Shown here piece after piece: positions 12,787 to 24,551 of a stretch of DNA of 64,000 bases (position 1 is the stretch's first letter; every line of letters starts with the position of its first letter). The position numbers and the translations under genes are program-made. A model generated the notes under the pieces. That model was not told the origin of the DNA. It made no database searches and saw only the letters and a list, made by a program, of their open reading frames with translations. Source of the stretch: Rhexocercosporidium sp. MPI-PUGE-AT-0058 (taxonomy: Eukaryota > Ascomycota > Leotiomycetes > Helotiales). The DNA is taken from NCBI GenBank assembly GCA_020746875.1, contig JAGTJL010000022.1:682001-746000 (forward strand). The letters are read 5' to 3'.

Positions 12787-13741
12787 GTTCTGGGGTGGTG
12801 TTGGTCGATAGTTTGTGGTCGCTCTTTCTTGAAATGGGGGATTGAATGTGTGGGCAAGGAGTGATCGGTACGACTGCCATGCTGAATGGTAAAACAAGCA
12901 ACAAACCCATCTCTTCTTTCCATCTCTAGAAATACGAGTTTCATCATATCCAAGGCGACTAAATGTTGGCTTTGGGGTTAAGATAGGATAAGAGACACAA
13001 TCGTTTGGTGAAGTCGTGATGGATGGTCGAGAGAGGCTGCTGATACAAATCCGTACGTGATGTGGGATTGAGGTTGACTTTTTGAAGCAAACCATAAAGG
13101 CAAAGAGTCTCTAGAAATATATTTGGCAGGTTTAGTAGGTTAGCATGCTATTCCACTAAATTTCTCAGAGATCCTGGTGGGATGTGCGTCATTTCGCGGC
13201 GCGTTTACAGGAAGGGGGTCTGGAATACTGGTTTTTGGGCGGTTCGACATGATTGCCCAAGTCTGATTCTAGCCAAATGACAAACCCGACTTGCGAAAGA
13301 AGAATAGATAGCACTTCAAGGGGAATTTAAACGATATCAGGATCCAGGAGGTCGACAGATTGAAATGAATTGTAGATAGAAAAGGTAGTGGATATTGAGA
13401 AGGGATGCGTTTGGAAGATGGGCTTGTTTCGGTGACATGCGCAGATAGACGACCCTGTATGGCTAATCTGCTACAGATAGTGGTATAAGATCTGTCTCCA
13501 GCATCTCCTCAACAGTCGTGGTGTAATTCGAAGTCTTGGAGATTATCATGTCACGATCAATGCAATTATGTCACTTCGACGATGGCTCACTAAGACGGGT
13601 CAGTCTCGTAAAGATGACGAAGTACACTACAAATTCAAAGGGGATCAATACTGGCTAGCGAATGATTACCCACAAATATGTATGTCATCAAAGTACGAGT
13701 GATTTGATGTGAGTTATGGGAGATAAGTACCCTCGTCTGTA
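12787..13741. other. Intergenic between converging genes
   Basis: This is the 3' space shared by the broken plus-strand gene and the minus-strand homeobox gene. Minus-strand frames overlapping 12158-13095 are antisense shadows of the RG-repeat tail. No gene, RNA or clear repeat is seen. Confidence 0.4.
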
Positions 13742-16012
13742 TCACTTTCTAGAGAGCGCGCTCTTGAGTCTACTCCAGAGGCCTCTCGCTGGAAGCTTAG
13801 TTCCAGCTTCCTCTGTCAGAACTTCAATATCCGATGCATCATTCTCATCCGACATATCCTCCTGCTCCACTACGTCCTTTTTCTCGATGCTGCGATCATG
13901 CCAATTATCCATAGTGAGACCATGCTCCCAATGCCTGCCAATATGCTTGAGCCTCTCGGGCCAGTTAGTGTTAATCACGTCGCATATTCCACACTGCCAA
14001 AGCCCGTTGGCAGAATCCCATTCAAATCTCGAGTTTGAGCGTAATTCCTCCAGAGCTGCTGCCGTGCAGAGATGGAAAGCTCGGAGATGTTGAGAAAACT
14101 GATCTTTTCGGAAGTATGTCCGCATCTGCGCGCTTCTCTCGCGACAGCGATCGTACTTATGGTTTTTAAGATGAATTGTCGTTGGGTCTGGGTGCCAACA
14201 GAAGATGCAGGGACTCGACAGAAAGCGATCGGTATTGCAGCATATCCAGGCTTGTTGGGGTTTATGTTTAGTCGTTTCCTGTCGCTCCCAACCGTATCGA
14301 CTGCTGTACGACTTGTCGCAGAAGGTACAGTAATATTTCGGTGCAGGAAATTTAGGAGCCAAGTCCGAGAGTAGCAGTCTTGGACTGTATCCTCCGCAGA
14401 GACATGTGATGAGAACTATTCTTTCTGCGGCTTCCTTGGTTGTAGTATGATAGTTGTGGCGCATGCACCCAAAACAAGGACATGCAATGGTGATAACGGA
14501 GGAGCTCATGTAGTGGTAGACAGAAAAGGATCCCAGTTCTTTGTTACAGGTCAAACAGGTGACATGTGTAACTGAAGTCAGCAGTGAGAAGAGTACTGTG
14601 TCTTCGCAAGCTGAACATTCCAACTCAATACACATATTCCGCCGAGGTCGTTCCATGCCTAACCTGACGCTGGAAGATCGTCTGTGAGCCTTTTGCCTGC
14701 GTCTAAATTCATTCGATCCAGCACTTCGAAATGAGTAGCTGCTATGGGAGGAATGCATAGAGCCAGCAGACGATGTAGAGGCGCCATCTCCGGACTGCAA
14801 TACTGCTGCTTGTTGCTCTCGCCCCGAGTTGATTGAGACTTTGGCTGAATGACTGATCTCGCCGTCTTTGGTCGCAGCTCCAACGAGTCCGAGACTCGGG
14901 TCGTCATCACATTCCATCGGACTTGCCATAAATCTCTCTATGGGAGACTGGGAGGATGATCGTTCCTTTGAGAGCAGCTGCAGCCTCTCTTGTGACAATG
15001 AGAGATAGAGGGTTGCCTCCTTCGTGAAGGTGTCAAGACCATTTTGGCTAGGACCTGCCGGGGTCAGCGCACAATCCCGAAGCGAAAATTTTCGAGCTTA
15101 CCTCTGCTCTTCTGTCGCTGCCGAGCATTATTGTACCAGGTATGGACGTGTTTCTCCCTGACACTGAGATCCGCCGCAATTCGCCTCTTTTCGGCCGTGG
15201 ACGGTTTGGGATTCCGCAAAAATTGCTCTTGTAAGTACGCAACCTGATCGTCGGCCCACTTGTGTCGCTTCTTGCTGCTTATCGGATTGGGGTCCTTTGC
15301 AACTGACTCGTATAAGGGGGCGCCATTGTAAGGAAGAACGACCGTCAGATAGCCTGTTGCATCGATGTTTATCTTTCCATCAAACAGTTCCTTGGCCAAC
15401 TTTGCTGAGGACAGAGAAGAGAATGTGAAGACTGCCGAGGCGAGCTCTGATGTCGCTGTTATCAAATGGGCTTCCTCGAAGTCATAGCACCATGCCATGA
15501 GTGACGATAAGTTTATATTGGTGGTCTGCTTTGGGAGTCCATGGATGATAATGGCCACGGGAGATGACCAGGTAGATTGATCATTGAGGAGTTTTTCGGG
15601 CCGCATTCTGGAGATTCCGGCATCGTGACTTTCTCCAAATGGCTTATCTAGACTTTGTGCTAGTATTGAGAGCTGTTGATCCCCCATTGGAAGCGAAATC
15701 CGGGAGTCGAGCTTGTCGGCTGAGACAATATCTCGGGCATCACCTGTTGGCGAAAGAAGGCCCATCCCATCCCCAATACTCTCCGCGGTCAGCGCGGCCA
15801 CCGCATCTGCATTAAAACCATTGATTGAGTTCTGTAATCCTTCTGTTGCTCCCCGTCAGTCAGGTCCTCATGGCCAATGGTCGTACCCGTAGAATCAAGT
15901 GCAGCCTACCGTCATGATCAAGGAGCGTGAAATCGAATTGGTTGTAATCGAAGAACGCGAAACCCGAGGCAGGCTCGGAGCCTGTCATTGCATGCTGGGC
16001 TGCAGCTTCCAT
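13742..16012 (-). CDS. Homeobox and C2H2 zinc-finger transcription factor
   Basis: A 718-aa nuclear DNA-binding regulator. Exons on the minus strand are 16012-15910, 15842-15102 and 15054-13742, with GT-AG introns of 67 and 47 bp; total 2157 nt. Residues about 128-203 contain VAIIIHGLP and later a conserved-looking Phe/Lys-rich helix-strand pattern that resembles an RRM-like fold (inference). A homeodomain follows at about 226-282 and ends in WYNNARQRQ, a variant of the usual WFxNxR recognition helix. Residues 420-620 are Cys/His-rich with several CxxC pairs, including a finger with CTFC near 525. A fungal-type C2H2 finger (CGIC then HIGRH) lies at about 636-660. The acidic tail precedes the TGA. 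Five copies of a 15-bp motif lie upstream. The homeobox plus C2H2 combination is known in Pezizomycotina; targets are unknown. Confidence 0.9.
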
Positions 16013-16819
16013 AACTTTCCTCCCTCGAGCTCAAGCGAGGTCTCGTGACAACGGCTGGCAAACAAACAGCACGTCCGACCTTTCATAGAAAATTAGGATT
16101 CTTCATGAAGGACTTGAGACGAGGAAGAAGGTCTTCCAAGAATTGAGATGCGATGTGATGCGGCTGAGCACCGCCCTGTTTGCTGCAAGGCTGGCGCTTA
16201 ATGATTTTCACCATGGTGCAGAAGTCATCAGTGGCTGGTCACGTGGACCGCACCACATCCTGATGAACTTCACCACCGGCCCAGCAGCACCGCTCGTTCA
16301 TTGAAAACAAAAATCCACTTGCAATCAAGACATATAACCATTGGCCGCTAAAGCCTACCACTAATTATATATGATTCCACCACATTGCTGATGAACTGCA
16401 CCATATGTCTTGTCTCATCAGAAACCCCTCATCTTAGCGTGCAAATGAATCTACAGCTTGGAGCAGAGGTATCTAGCAATCTCTGATGAAGTTCACCACG
16501 CCCTGATCTCATTATGAGAAATGGCATGATGCAAACTGAGCTTCAGAATTTTGCTGTATAGCAGTCACCACAATTTCTTTCGACTTGATGACTTTCACCA
16601 CAATCTGCACCGAACCTCTTTCTACATCATCGTCGCACCATCGCTGAAAGCTTTACTCAGTAACTACTCAACCACTTCCGCGGGGCGTAGAAGACATAAA
16701 CTCGACTGGAACGACCGGTATAAGAAAATGCAGACTCCCCGATAGAATGCCGCAACTCGCAACATGCCAACATCTAACTGCAAAGTGCTGTCGTAACCCA
16801 AGCAAACTCCCCCGAAGGG
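16013..16819 (-). promoter_or_regulatory. Upstream region of the homeobox gene with five motif copies
   Basis: This region holds five same-orientation copies of TGATGAACTTCACCA or close variants: 16199-16213 (weakest), 16261-16275, 16389-16403, 16484-16498 and 16586-16600. All retain ATGA followed by CACCA, and start-to-start spacing is 62-128 bp. They lie 187-588 bp upstream of the minus-strand ATG at 16012 and up to 620 bp upstream of the next plus-strand gene. Multiple binding sites for one regulator, possibly the homeobox protein itself, is the natural inference. No protein-coding gene is supported here. Confidence 0.45.
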
Positions 16820-17310
16820 ATGAAATTTCCAATCATGGGTAAGTGTTCTCTAGACTTCCATCTCGTGATCCGCGAAAAACTCAGAGAAGATCATTCGACT
16901 AATAACAACCACAGATTCGAATTCGACAGCTGCATGGATTGCAATCGCATTTGGCTCAAGTTCCACTGTCATAAGTCTCTTTGGGCTGTGGATTGTCTAC
17001 CGACAACAACGTATCTTGAAAGGTAGGTTCTCAGTAAACGGAGAGCTCATCAAGGACCGCCTGTGTATCTAACATATGATCAGAAAGATCCCAATTCTGC
17101 ATAGCGACATCTACTGCCTCGGGCCTGCTAGGCGACCAAGAAACTTTGGCGAGGGGAAGGAATTTGTCGTTCCAGCATGCGCTGCTGCTGATCTTGCTGT
17201 TGTGTTCGGAAAATGACTATTGCGAACGGGTAGTGCAGATTAGCAGGGATGAAACGAGGAAGAACATGGTCGAAATGGATGTAGCTGAGGTGGCTTATGC
17301 ATATGCCTGA
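16820..17310 (+). CDS. Small single-pass membrane protein, unrecognised
   Basis: A 117-aa protein can be spliced from 16820-16838, 16915-17022 and 17084-17310 (354 nt). Introns of 76 and 61 bp are GT-AG; the second has a CTAAC branch site. The N terminus has one clear membrane span (about residues 13-34, with AWIAIAFGSSTVISLFGLW) followed by a positively charged stretch, so the short N terminus would face out and the rest in. The remainder is unrecognised. Just downstream, 17391-17570 is a second coding-quality stretch in another frame (60 codons including the stop, predicted alpha-helical, Gln/Glu-rich). It may be a further exon of the same gene whose connection I could not establish. A transposable-element-rich region starts directly after it, so the gene may be truncated or damaged. 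Confidence 0.45.
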
Positions 17311-17390
17311 AGGTAACCTCCTGAGAATATGCATTTGAGGGATTCTGCACCGACTCTTTGGGGACCTCCTTGGACGAAAGGCATCTTTAG

Positions 17391-17570
17391 AATCTCGTTC
17401 GGATCCGGGATGAAGCCAATAACGACTACTTGCAATCCATTGATAAGACCCAGGTCTCGATCGAGGCTTTGCAGCAGGTCAACTTGATCGCCAACCGCCA
17501 GAATGAGCTCCTGAGGGAATCGGTGGTCGTGCAGCAAGTCTTTGAATTCTCTCACTTTATAGGAATATAA
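17391..17570 (+). other. Orphan coding stretch (possible last exon of the membrane protein)
   Basis: Sixty codons including a TAA at 17568-17570, with a helical heptad-like pattern rich in Gln, Glu, Asn and Leu. It is preceded by CTTTAG, which could be a splice acceptor. It ends exactly where the repeat-rich block begins. The connection to the upstream exons is not resolved. Confidence 0.35.
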
Positions 17571-18165
17571 TGGGAGATCTCGGCCGTTACTTCTTATATA
17601 AAAAGAGACTTTATAAAAGCTTCTTTAATTTCGGTTACTTCCTAATTGGAAAGTAGCACCAGTGGTTGCAGGAATTCGTCACGCACTAAATAACGGAGCC
17701 TCTGAAAGTCATAACTTTCAAAAAGTTATAAAACGTATAATCTCTTATAAATATAATTCAAATTAAGAGAGTGAAATTAATTAAAGTAAATATAATATCT
17801 ATTTAAATATTATAATATTTACTTTTTATTTTTTTTATTTTTTTATAATAGTTACGTAATTACTTTTAACTAATATTTAAGAACTAATTCTTTTATAAAT
17901 CCTAAATATATTTAAAATAAAACATTATAAGCTTAAATATTAACTTCGAAAAATCATTTCTTATAAGTTTCAGGATTTTATAATAATATAAATAATATTT
18001 ATTTAAGTATTAAGATAGAAACTTTTGCTTGATTTTAATGGTTTCTCGCCTAATTTTAGCGTGCGTGACGAATTCCTGCAACCACTGGCGGTAGTTTAGC
18101 CGAGACTGCAAATGAGGCTCTGGAAGCTCTAAACCGTCCCAAACTTTTTCTTTTAATTTAAGTGA
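17571..18165. repeat. Dispersed repeat copy, split by the inverted-repeat element
   Basis: The flanks 17571-17656 and 18091-18165 together match a continuous stretch at about 62840-62975. Both contain a TAATxTCGG block, a GGAA block and the words TAGCCGAGACTG, AGGCTCT and GAAGCTCTAAACCGTC. The 62.8-kb copy lacks the insert, so it serves as an empty site for the element at 17657-18090. Confidence 0.6.
17657..18090. mobile_element. Non-autonomous inverted-repeat element, 434 bp, 4-bp target duplication
   Basis: Terminal inverted repeats of 30 bp (one mismatch) begin CACCAGTGG and contain GAATTCGT; the left copy is 17657-17686 and the right 18061-18090. The element is flanked directly by GTAG on both sides (17653-17656 and 18091-18094), so the target-site duplication appears to be 4 bp. 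The interior is AT-rich with no coding capacity. The same termini occur on the 62470-63924 element, there with CATA duplications. A 4-bp duplication excludes the TA-specific Tc1/mariner group. Confidence 0.75.
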
Positions 18166-21100
18166 AAATTAAAGTAATTCGAAAGTCAAAAGCCCTAAGT
18201 TTCCCTTAGATTCAGCCTCCGCATACGATCGTCTTATTAGCCTCAGTATGTATTACCTCACCCCTACGGGAAAACGAGACCGGCGGGTCTTATTCAATTG
18301 TTTTACATAAGCTATTCTTTAAAGTTGCCTCGAGGAGTGCTTTTCTAAAGCCTCCTTATCACGGCCTGGGACATGTCAAACAGCTGTGATTTTACAATAC
18401 TATAGGGACAGGCCGTTACTCGGGTAAGACTTGGGGTTAAAGAGGAATGGAGCATCAAGAGGCACTCTGCGTTGTTATGTTTAAAGGAATCAAATAGGCT
18501 CGTTGGTGTAGGTTGACATGGGCACAAATCTTGTCGCATCAGATAAATCGAGGCAACGCACAGATTAGACAGCGGGGTCAGGGGCGTTTGCTTTTCTGTC
18601 TTATGATATGGGAAAGGGTCCCTGAGTTTGGGTCCTTCTTTGAAGTGAGGGAGAGCGAGTGCTTATTTTCCGCCACATATTAGCAGAATGCGGAAGTGCA
18701 CGATTGGTTGGCATCAAATGCCTGGGAAATCAAACGTTAGGCATGAAAGTCCTCTGAGGCAATGGCACCTACCTCTGCAGACGCAGTTAATGGCAGCCTG
18801 GGGTTTCCTACTACTGCCCTTGATACTTTTCATCTTGAAGGCGGTTGTGCTGCACAAATGGCCCTAACATAACCTCTCCCCTTAACGTTAACTTGCCTGG
18901 CCCAATCGGACCTGTCACGCTCGGCGATACACTGCCTGCGAGGCTGCCCCTGCCTTGGCATCATTGGGATCTACATGCTCTAGGTCAGCTTTACAGGGTG
19001 GTAGATCAATCAAGGTAAAGGGGCTAGATGGATATGATTGGGGTTTGAGAGCACTGCGTGACCATGGGAGGTGGTTATCTGTCCCCCAAACTCACCTTAA
19101 AAGCTTAGGAGCAGAATATATACCAACAGACAAGTAGTCTTTCAAACAAAGACTAGCAAGAGTGACTGTTTTAGATGGTGGAATTATCCTGGCGGGGTTG
19201 TGACACATGGTTAGGGCGTAAATATGCATGACACTACCTCAGTCGGCGGCTCGATTGACAGGGGAAGGATACATCCTCGTGATCTTTAGACGGAACATAG
19301 GCCCAATTCTCATTGAAGTGTAGGTATCTAATCCTGCTGGAATCGGCATCTCGGCATTTTTTTTTAATTAAACGATAGCCTATGCTGTTGATTGGAGTTA
19401 TTCGGAGGTTCAGGCGCCACGACGGGATAATCAGCAGATTCCGTTCTCCAGGATTAAGAGGACAATGAAACAGAAGTCCTACATTGGTATTAGTGGTATG
19501 TTTGAGGGGTTGAATGTATTCCGTTGATGTGTTGGCTATAGATTATGAGGTTGAGAGCACATCGAGGAAGCGAGATGATCTGTAAATGGTTAGAGTAATA
19601 GGTGGTACTTGGACGCATTGGTGAGTAACCTGCGAGGAAATTCTAGTGTATTTAGAAGGATTTCGACAGTATAAAGTGGTTTCCTCTCGGGTGATAGGAA
19701 TCCTCGGGGTTGTTCATAAATAAGCGGCTTAAAGGGCACACTGTAGAGATTGGTGCTTCATATTCGAGATTGCATCGGAATCCGTGACGTTATGGAGGAA
19801 TTTATCCGCGTTGGCATTATGAACCTATTCCTAGCTGGATTTCCTCTCTCCGGGTTGGATAGAATAAGAGGAGGTTTATTGGACGTCGATGATTTAATGT
19901 ATTGATTCCTTCGAGGCGAGATGCATGAACCTTCCGTTCTTCTGTATTCCGAAGAACGAAAATACTTGGAAGAATTGGAAGATGTATTACGAAATCACTT
20001 AGGAATCAATTGAGTTCTAATTAGTCGTTTGTAGTTCCGTAGTGGGCGTCCTCTCCGTAGCTGAGGAGATACTTGGCAGAATCACTTAGCCAGCTTGCCC
20101 GGTGCTAATGGAGGTCTCAGCCACGAGAGTGACATGAGCTAGAGATAATCCGATAAATGTGGAGGAAATCCTATTATCACTGAAGTGTTTTGGGACTCGG
20201 CGTCTGCAAGGATGCTTCAGCATGCCGCAGTGTATCATAACATGGCCGGAGGAGAGAGGAAACACAACTAATCATAAAGTAGCAGAGCAAATGATCAAAT
20301 GAGAATGTATGTAACTCACCGAATACTTTCCGGACGAGTTCTCTTACTGGGTGTATTAGCCGAGGTTGACTTGATCCGAAATATCGTTAAAAGGAGAATC
20401 GATCCCACGGACCTCGAACTGGAGTATGCGGGCGAAAAATGAGTTCTGGTTCTTATGTGGATGATGGGCAGCAGTTTTCTCGGAGATAATGCCCTGTTCT
20501 TATGTCCAGGGGTGTGGGAGAAGCAGGCTGTGGAAGAGCCTCATCCTGGGATCGATTAACAGAGGGTCACAATGAATATGTACGGATTGGAAGAGAGCAT
20601 TGACGTCGGATGAACTTTTGGATGGCGAGCGTCCTAAATTTGGTGGCAGAGGGTACATCATGATGGGTTGGGGCTGGTTCACTGTTGCTGCGGCGGCACA
20701 TGGCAGAGGTGCACTTTGAAAGGAGGTAATTTGTAGCCGAGTCCAGGACACAGCAAATTCCAATAGGTTGAACAATCTATGGAATGATCTCTTGAGGTGG
20801 TGTAATGGTCTTAAGGTGCTCGAGGTTTAGATCTGTGGAGGAAAAGGTACGGAGGTTGCTTTGGCAAGGGAGCGAATGTTGTTTTACATAATGTGAGACT
20901 TGCATGCCTGGATCTGGTGGTGCGAGAGGAAAAGTCGTGGCTCTTTAATCTGTCATTCTTCTATACCTCTAAAGAAGATAGGGCATTCTCAATTATATGA
21001 CTTGTCGTGGTACATCAATAAGTATAGTGAGAGGCTCACTGAGGATTTGGGGGCTAGGGAATAGCGGAAGGTGGTACTTTCTGGTGTTATAGGAGTAATG

Positions 21101-23611
21101 TCGGCACACAGACGGAGTGGAATAGGCCCCGAGAGAATAAATAAATTAATAAAGAAAGCTCTTGGAGATTATTAAAATATCCCCGAGGATAATGTGAATG
21201 TGACTGAAGCTTCATGACTATGTGTGGCCTGCAACTGATGTAGATTTGAAAATTGCGCACTTGTTACGGGAAAACGTCTTAGTAATCCTAATATAAATAG
21301 GTTGCTGGAAAAATATGACATGTCGTTTGCTGTTTCCGCTCAGCTACAGACAGGTGTCTCACAGAGATGGCTGCAAACAGGGCTTGCGATAATTACACAG
21401 GCCGGAAAGGCGAACTCATCTATTGATGGTCTCAATGACTTCAAATTAGCAGATTTAAAGGGAAAAACTGTTATATCTTACCCGTACTATCGTCTTTTCC
21501 ATTGGGAACGTATCATTATAAACAGAAGGATGTTAGGCTATGATTCTGATACCACGTGACCTTGGTCCTGGGTTTTAATAATTTACCAATGTAGGATACT
21601 TTTAGGAATTTCTTGCACTGCTTCTTATATGACTATTCACTAAGACTAGCAAGGTAGAAAGAGATTCCTCTCTTGTAAGGAGCAGCAACAAAGGTGACCT
21701 AATTTCACGTGAGTGTATCACTTAGGGTTCTGTTATTTAAGCTTGAGAAAAGGCTTTGATAGGAATGAATAGGAATCGACGGAATACATAGTAAGAGAGA
21801 TTGTCGTTGTTGTTATGTATGTAAAGATAGTTAAAAGGCAAAGTTTAAGAAGTTCCTCGGAGAAATAAGCTTTGAAATACATCACAGAAGATGTTAGGAG
21901 CTGTTGCGACGTGCCGGAAACAAACCTCTCATACTTAGGTAGTCTTGTTAGTTGCGAAACAGAACAGGAGGCCAAGTCACTAGACATATCTTGTACATAC
22001 GAACCAAGTAAACAAGTGGACACGCCGAGGACGTATTGGCTGATTGTAGGCTGTTTAGGCATATACTGATCCAAGAGGAATATATTTAGTTATTGGTCAG
22101 TTCCGGGTAAACAGTTTATACATTGATTCCTCGGGTTAGGAAGGGATTCCGGTTAGAAAAGTTACAAGGGAGATAGTACACCAAGGGCGGGACGCGTTGT
22201 ATAGCTGCGGTTGTGTAGCATGCATGATACCAACTAAACAAATAGTTTTGGACACTCCCTAACGGGACAGGCCACGACCAGACCATGCTTCAGTATGTGA
22301 TCGAGGGCACGGAGGATGGGTGATTATCTCCGAATACGTGGTCAGCTGAGGGGACGACGGAATACCAGCCACGCCATGGCAACGATTTGAAAATTGGCAA
22401 GTGGCCATCGTACTTCTCTTTAGCTAAATGGAAAGGTTGGGGAGCTTGATATGCAGTAAGGAAGAGAGGATCTACTTGAAAGTCCCGTGGACATGGCGAG
22501 GATGATGGTCAGTGGTCGTCTCGGGGTTTGCTTCGCAACAAGAGGTTCTACCGGAGTATGGAAGGTTTCAAGGTGTCGAATCTAGCGATGAGATGTCCAG
22601 CAAGGGACTGGAAGCGCTAAGACAGGGTTACTGGTAATCAGGGGACTATCATAAGGGGCTGGTAGGAACTAAATGGAGACGGACGTCACTTAGACGATGA
22701 CCAGTGGTGCGATTCTGGAGGTTGACGAGTTTGCATTGTAAAAGGTGCGTGATGGAAGATGTGTCGGTGGAGGGGTACAAAAGCGGGAAGACCGACTTCT
22801 GGGTACGGATGTAGATGTGGAGTGTGAGAGGAGGGGTGCTATCATCCATTGCTGCTGGGGAATCTATACCATGGGGTACTTGGAATGGATGGAGTGAGCG
22901 ACGACTTGATGTCAATTGGTGGCGTTTGAGCCATCTCACAAGGGTGGATTCAAGGACTACGGGATTTTTGCTTACCTTTGAGTCTGGAATCTGGTTCTAG
23001 CTTGAAGTATCTGTTAGCTGGCCTAGTAAGGTATGCCTCCACCTTCATGGAAAAGGTCGTCATCATCCAGCACTTCGCAGGAGTTCTTTGTTGATGTCAA
23101 TGTTTTGAGCCCGGTAGTGGTCAAACCTATGTATGGCATCCTGGACTTTTTTTTGGCAGTAAAGATTTTGTCCACTGAATCGCAACTGGTTTTCGAGCAG
23201 TTGATTTGCTAGCGTACCCAATCACTACCTCCATCCACTGATAAGTCGTAACCTCATTGGTAAATTGCTCTTGCTTGATTCCCTGTCACTGCTGCTCAAA
23301 ACCTGGGATTGGAAGAGGATGAGTTTTCCGCTGTGGGGATACGAGGTGCTCATTCTTTGAAAGTCTTTCCTCTGTCAAGTCCACAACTTTCAACAGAAAA
23401 TTTGCCGTCATCCAGCACTTGGTCTGACTATCTCTGTTGGCCGCCTTACTTGAATATCTGTGCTCTTCAGCATTGACATCGCTGTTGAGCTCGTGTATAA
23501 TATTTTAAGCAACTTTCGGCAAAATAAGTTAAATTGTATGAACTTTACTATGACGGGTTTTCGAGAGAGTTTAATCTACTAATATACCTAATAATTATAT
23601 CTTCTTACCAG
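18166..23611. other. Gene-poor region
   Basis: More than 5 kb without a supportable gene. Frames of up to about 113 codons occur on both strands but none has a recognisable family, compositional bias or splice structure. A minus-strand TGGTATCAGAATC at 21542-21554 resembles a retrotransposon primer-binding site for initiator tRNA, so 21555-22080 could be an old LTR in minus orientation. This is weak. Confidence 0.3.
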
Positions 23612-23771
23612 CCAGTATGATAAAATTCAAGAAAGGCTGCAATACAAGGAGAAGAAGTTGAGCATAGAGTATGGAATCACGTTTGAGGACGAAGATGTGC
23701 AGGAGGACTCAAAATCCGCGACGAAGACAGAGAATGGCGAAGAAGACAAAGTGAAACAAACCCCATTTTGA
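23612..23771 (+). other. Unrecognised terminal-exon-like coding fragment
   Basis: A splice-acceptor-like TTCTTACCAG precedes a 53-residue frame that is Lys/Glu/Gln-rich, predicted helical and acidic at its end (with FEDEDVQED), stopping at TGA 23769-23771. The composition is coding-like, but no upstream exon was found. It may be the 3' remnant of a lost gene or transposon. A 67-codon minus-strand frame just downstream (23808-24011) is equally unplaced. Confidence 0.3.
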
Positions 23772-24551
23772 GACCACGCATGAAGCCGATTGTAGTTCCT
23801 TGCCATCTCAGATGATCGCGACAGTTTCAGTTTCAAGATCTTGAATCTGGAGTTCGTCGAGGTATGCACCTGAATCCTGGGACATGATCGCTTGGGACAA
23901 AACTACTTGGCGCTTAGAGATATAGGCCTTGTGGGATAAGCCCATCTCTTGGAGAAGATGGGTTTCTTCTTGGCATGCTTGATGTTGTAGCTCTAGAGAC
24001 AAATTCTTCATCCGTTATGTACTGAACGCGCTGTTGGCTTCCGGAGTCTGTCTATTCTGTCTAGTCCGGCCTCAGAAACGCGTTGACGCCCTCGCTCCTG
24101 TCTATGAAGACCTTCTAGCACGCTGAAAGACGTCCTCAGAACTTGCTCTGGACTTCGTGAGTATGAGCCCAAAACCGAAGTAACCTCGTCCGCAACCATT
24201 ATAATCATCTACCTCCTTCTCTTCACCTGAGTTGATACAACGAGCGATCATAATTAAGAGCAGCCACAGTACCTGGCGTTGTTCGCCTTCTTCGCTGTCG
24301 AACTCAAGCAGGTATAACGTTTATTAAATTACTTTGCAATACTGACTGCATGACGAAACGACCTGGGAAGACTTTGGATAGGTATTCTAGCTTCTAGAAG
24401 AGCTTTATTCTCGTTTGTCAATCTTTAAGAACCGAGCTCTATCAAATCCCATCATTTGACACATTGGCAATACAGAACGTTATTCAGACTCTGGCTTCCC
24501 AAATTTGATTACTATATGAGGACTTGAATGGTTTGATGGAGGGATCGGGAG
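23772..24551. other. Intergenic, no supported gene
   Basis: Short frames only on both strands, including minus-strand frames of 66-67 codons at 23808-24208 with coding-like but unrecognised sequence. The 3' part is the former promoter of the MFS pseudogene. Confidence 0.3.

Noticed and set aside
12158..13095. Long minus-strand frames (up to 250 codons) rich in Tyr, His, Leu and Pro
   Set aside because: They are antisense to the Arg-Gly-Ser repeat tail of the plus-strand gene; the repeats keep several frames open.
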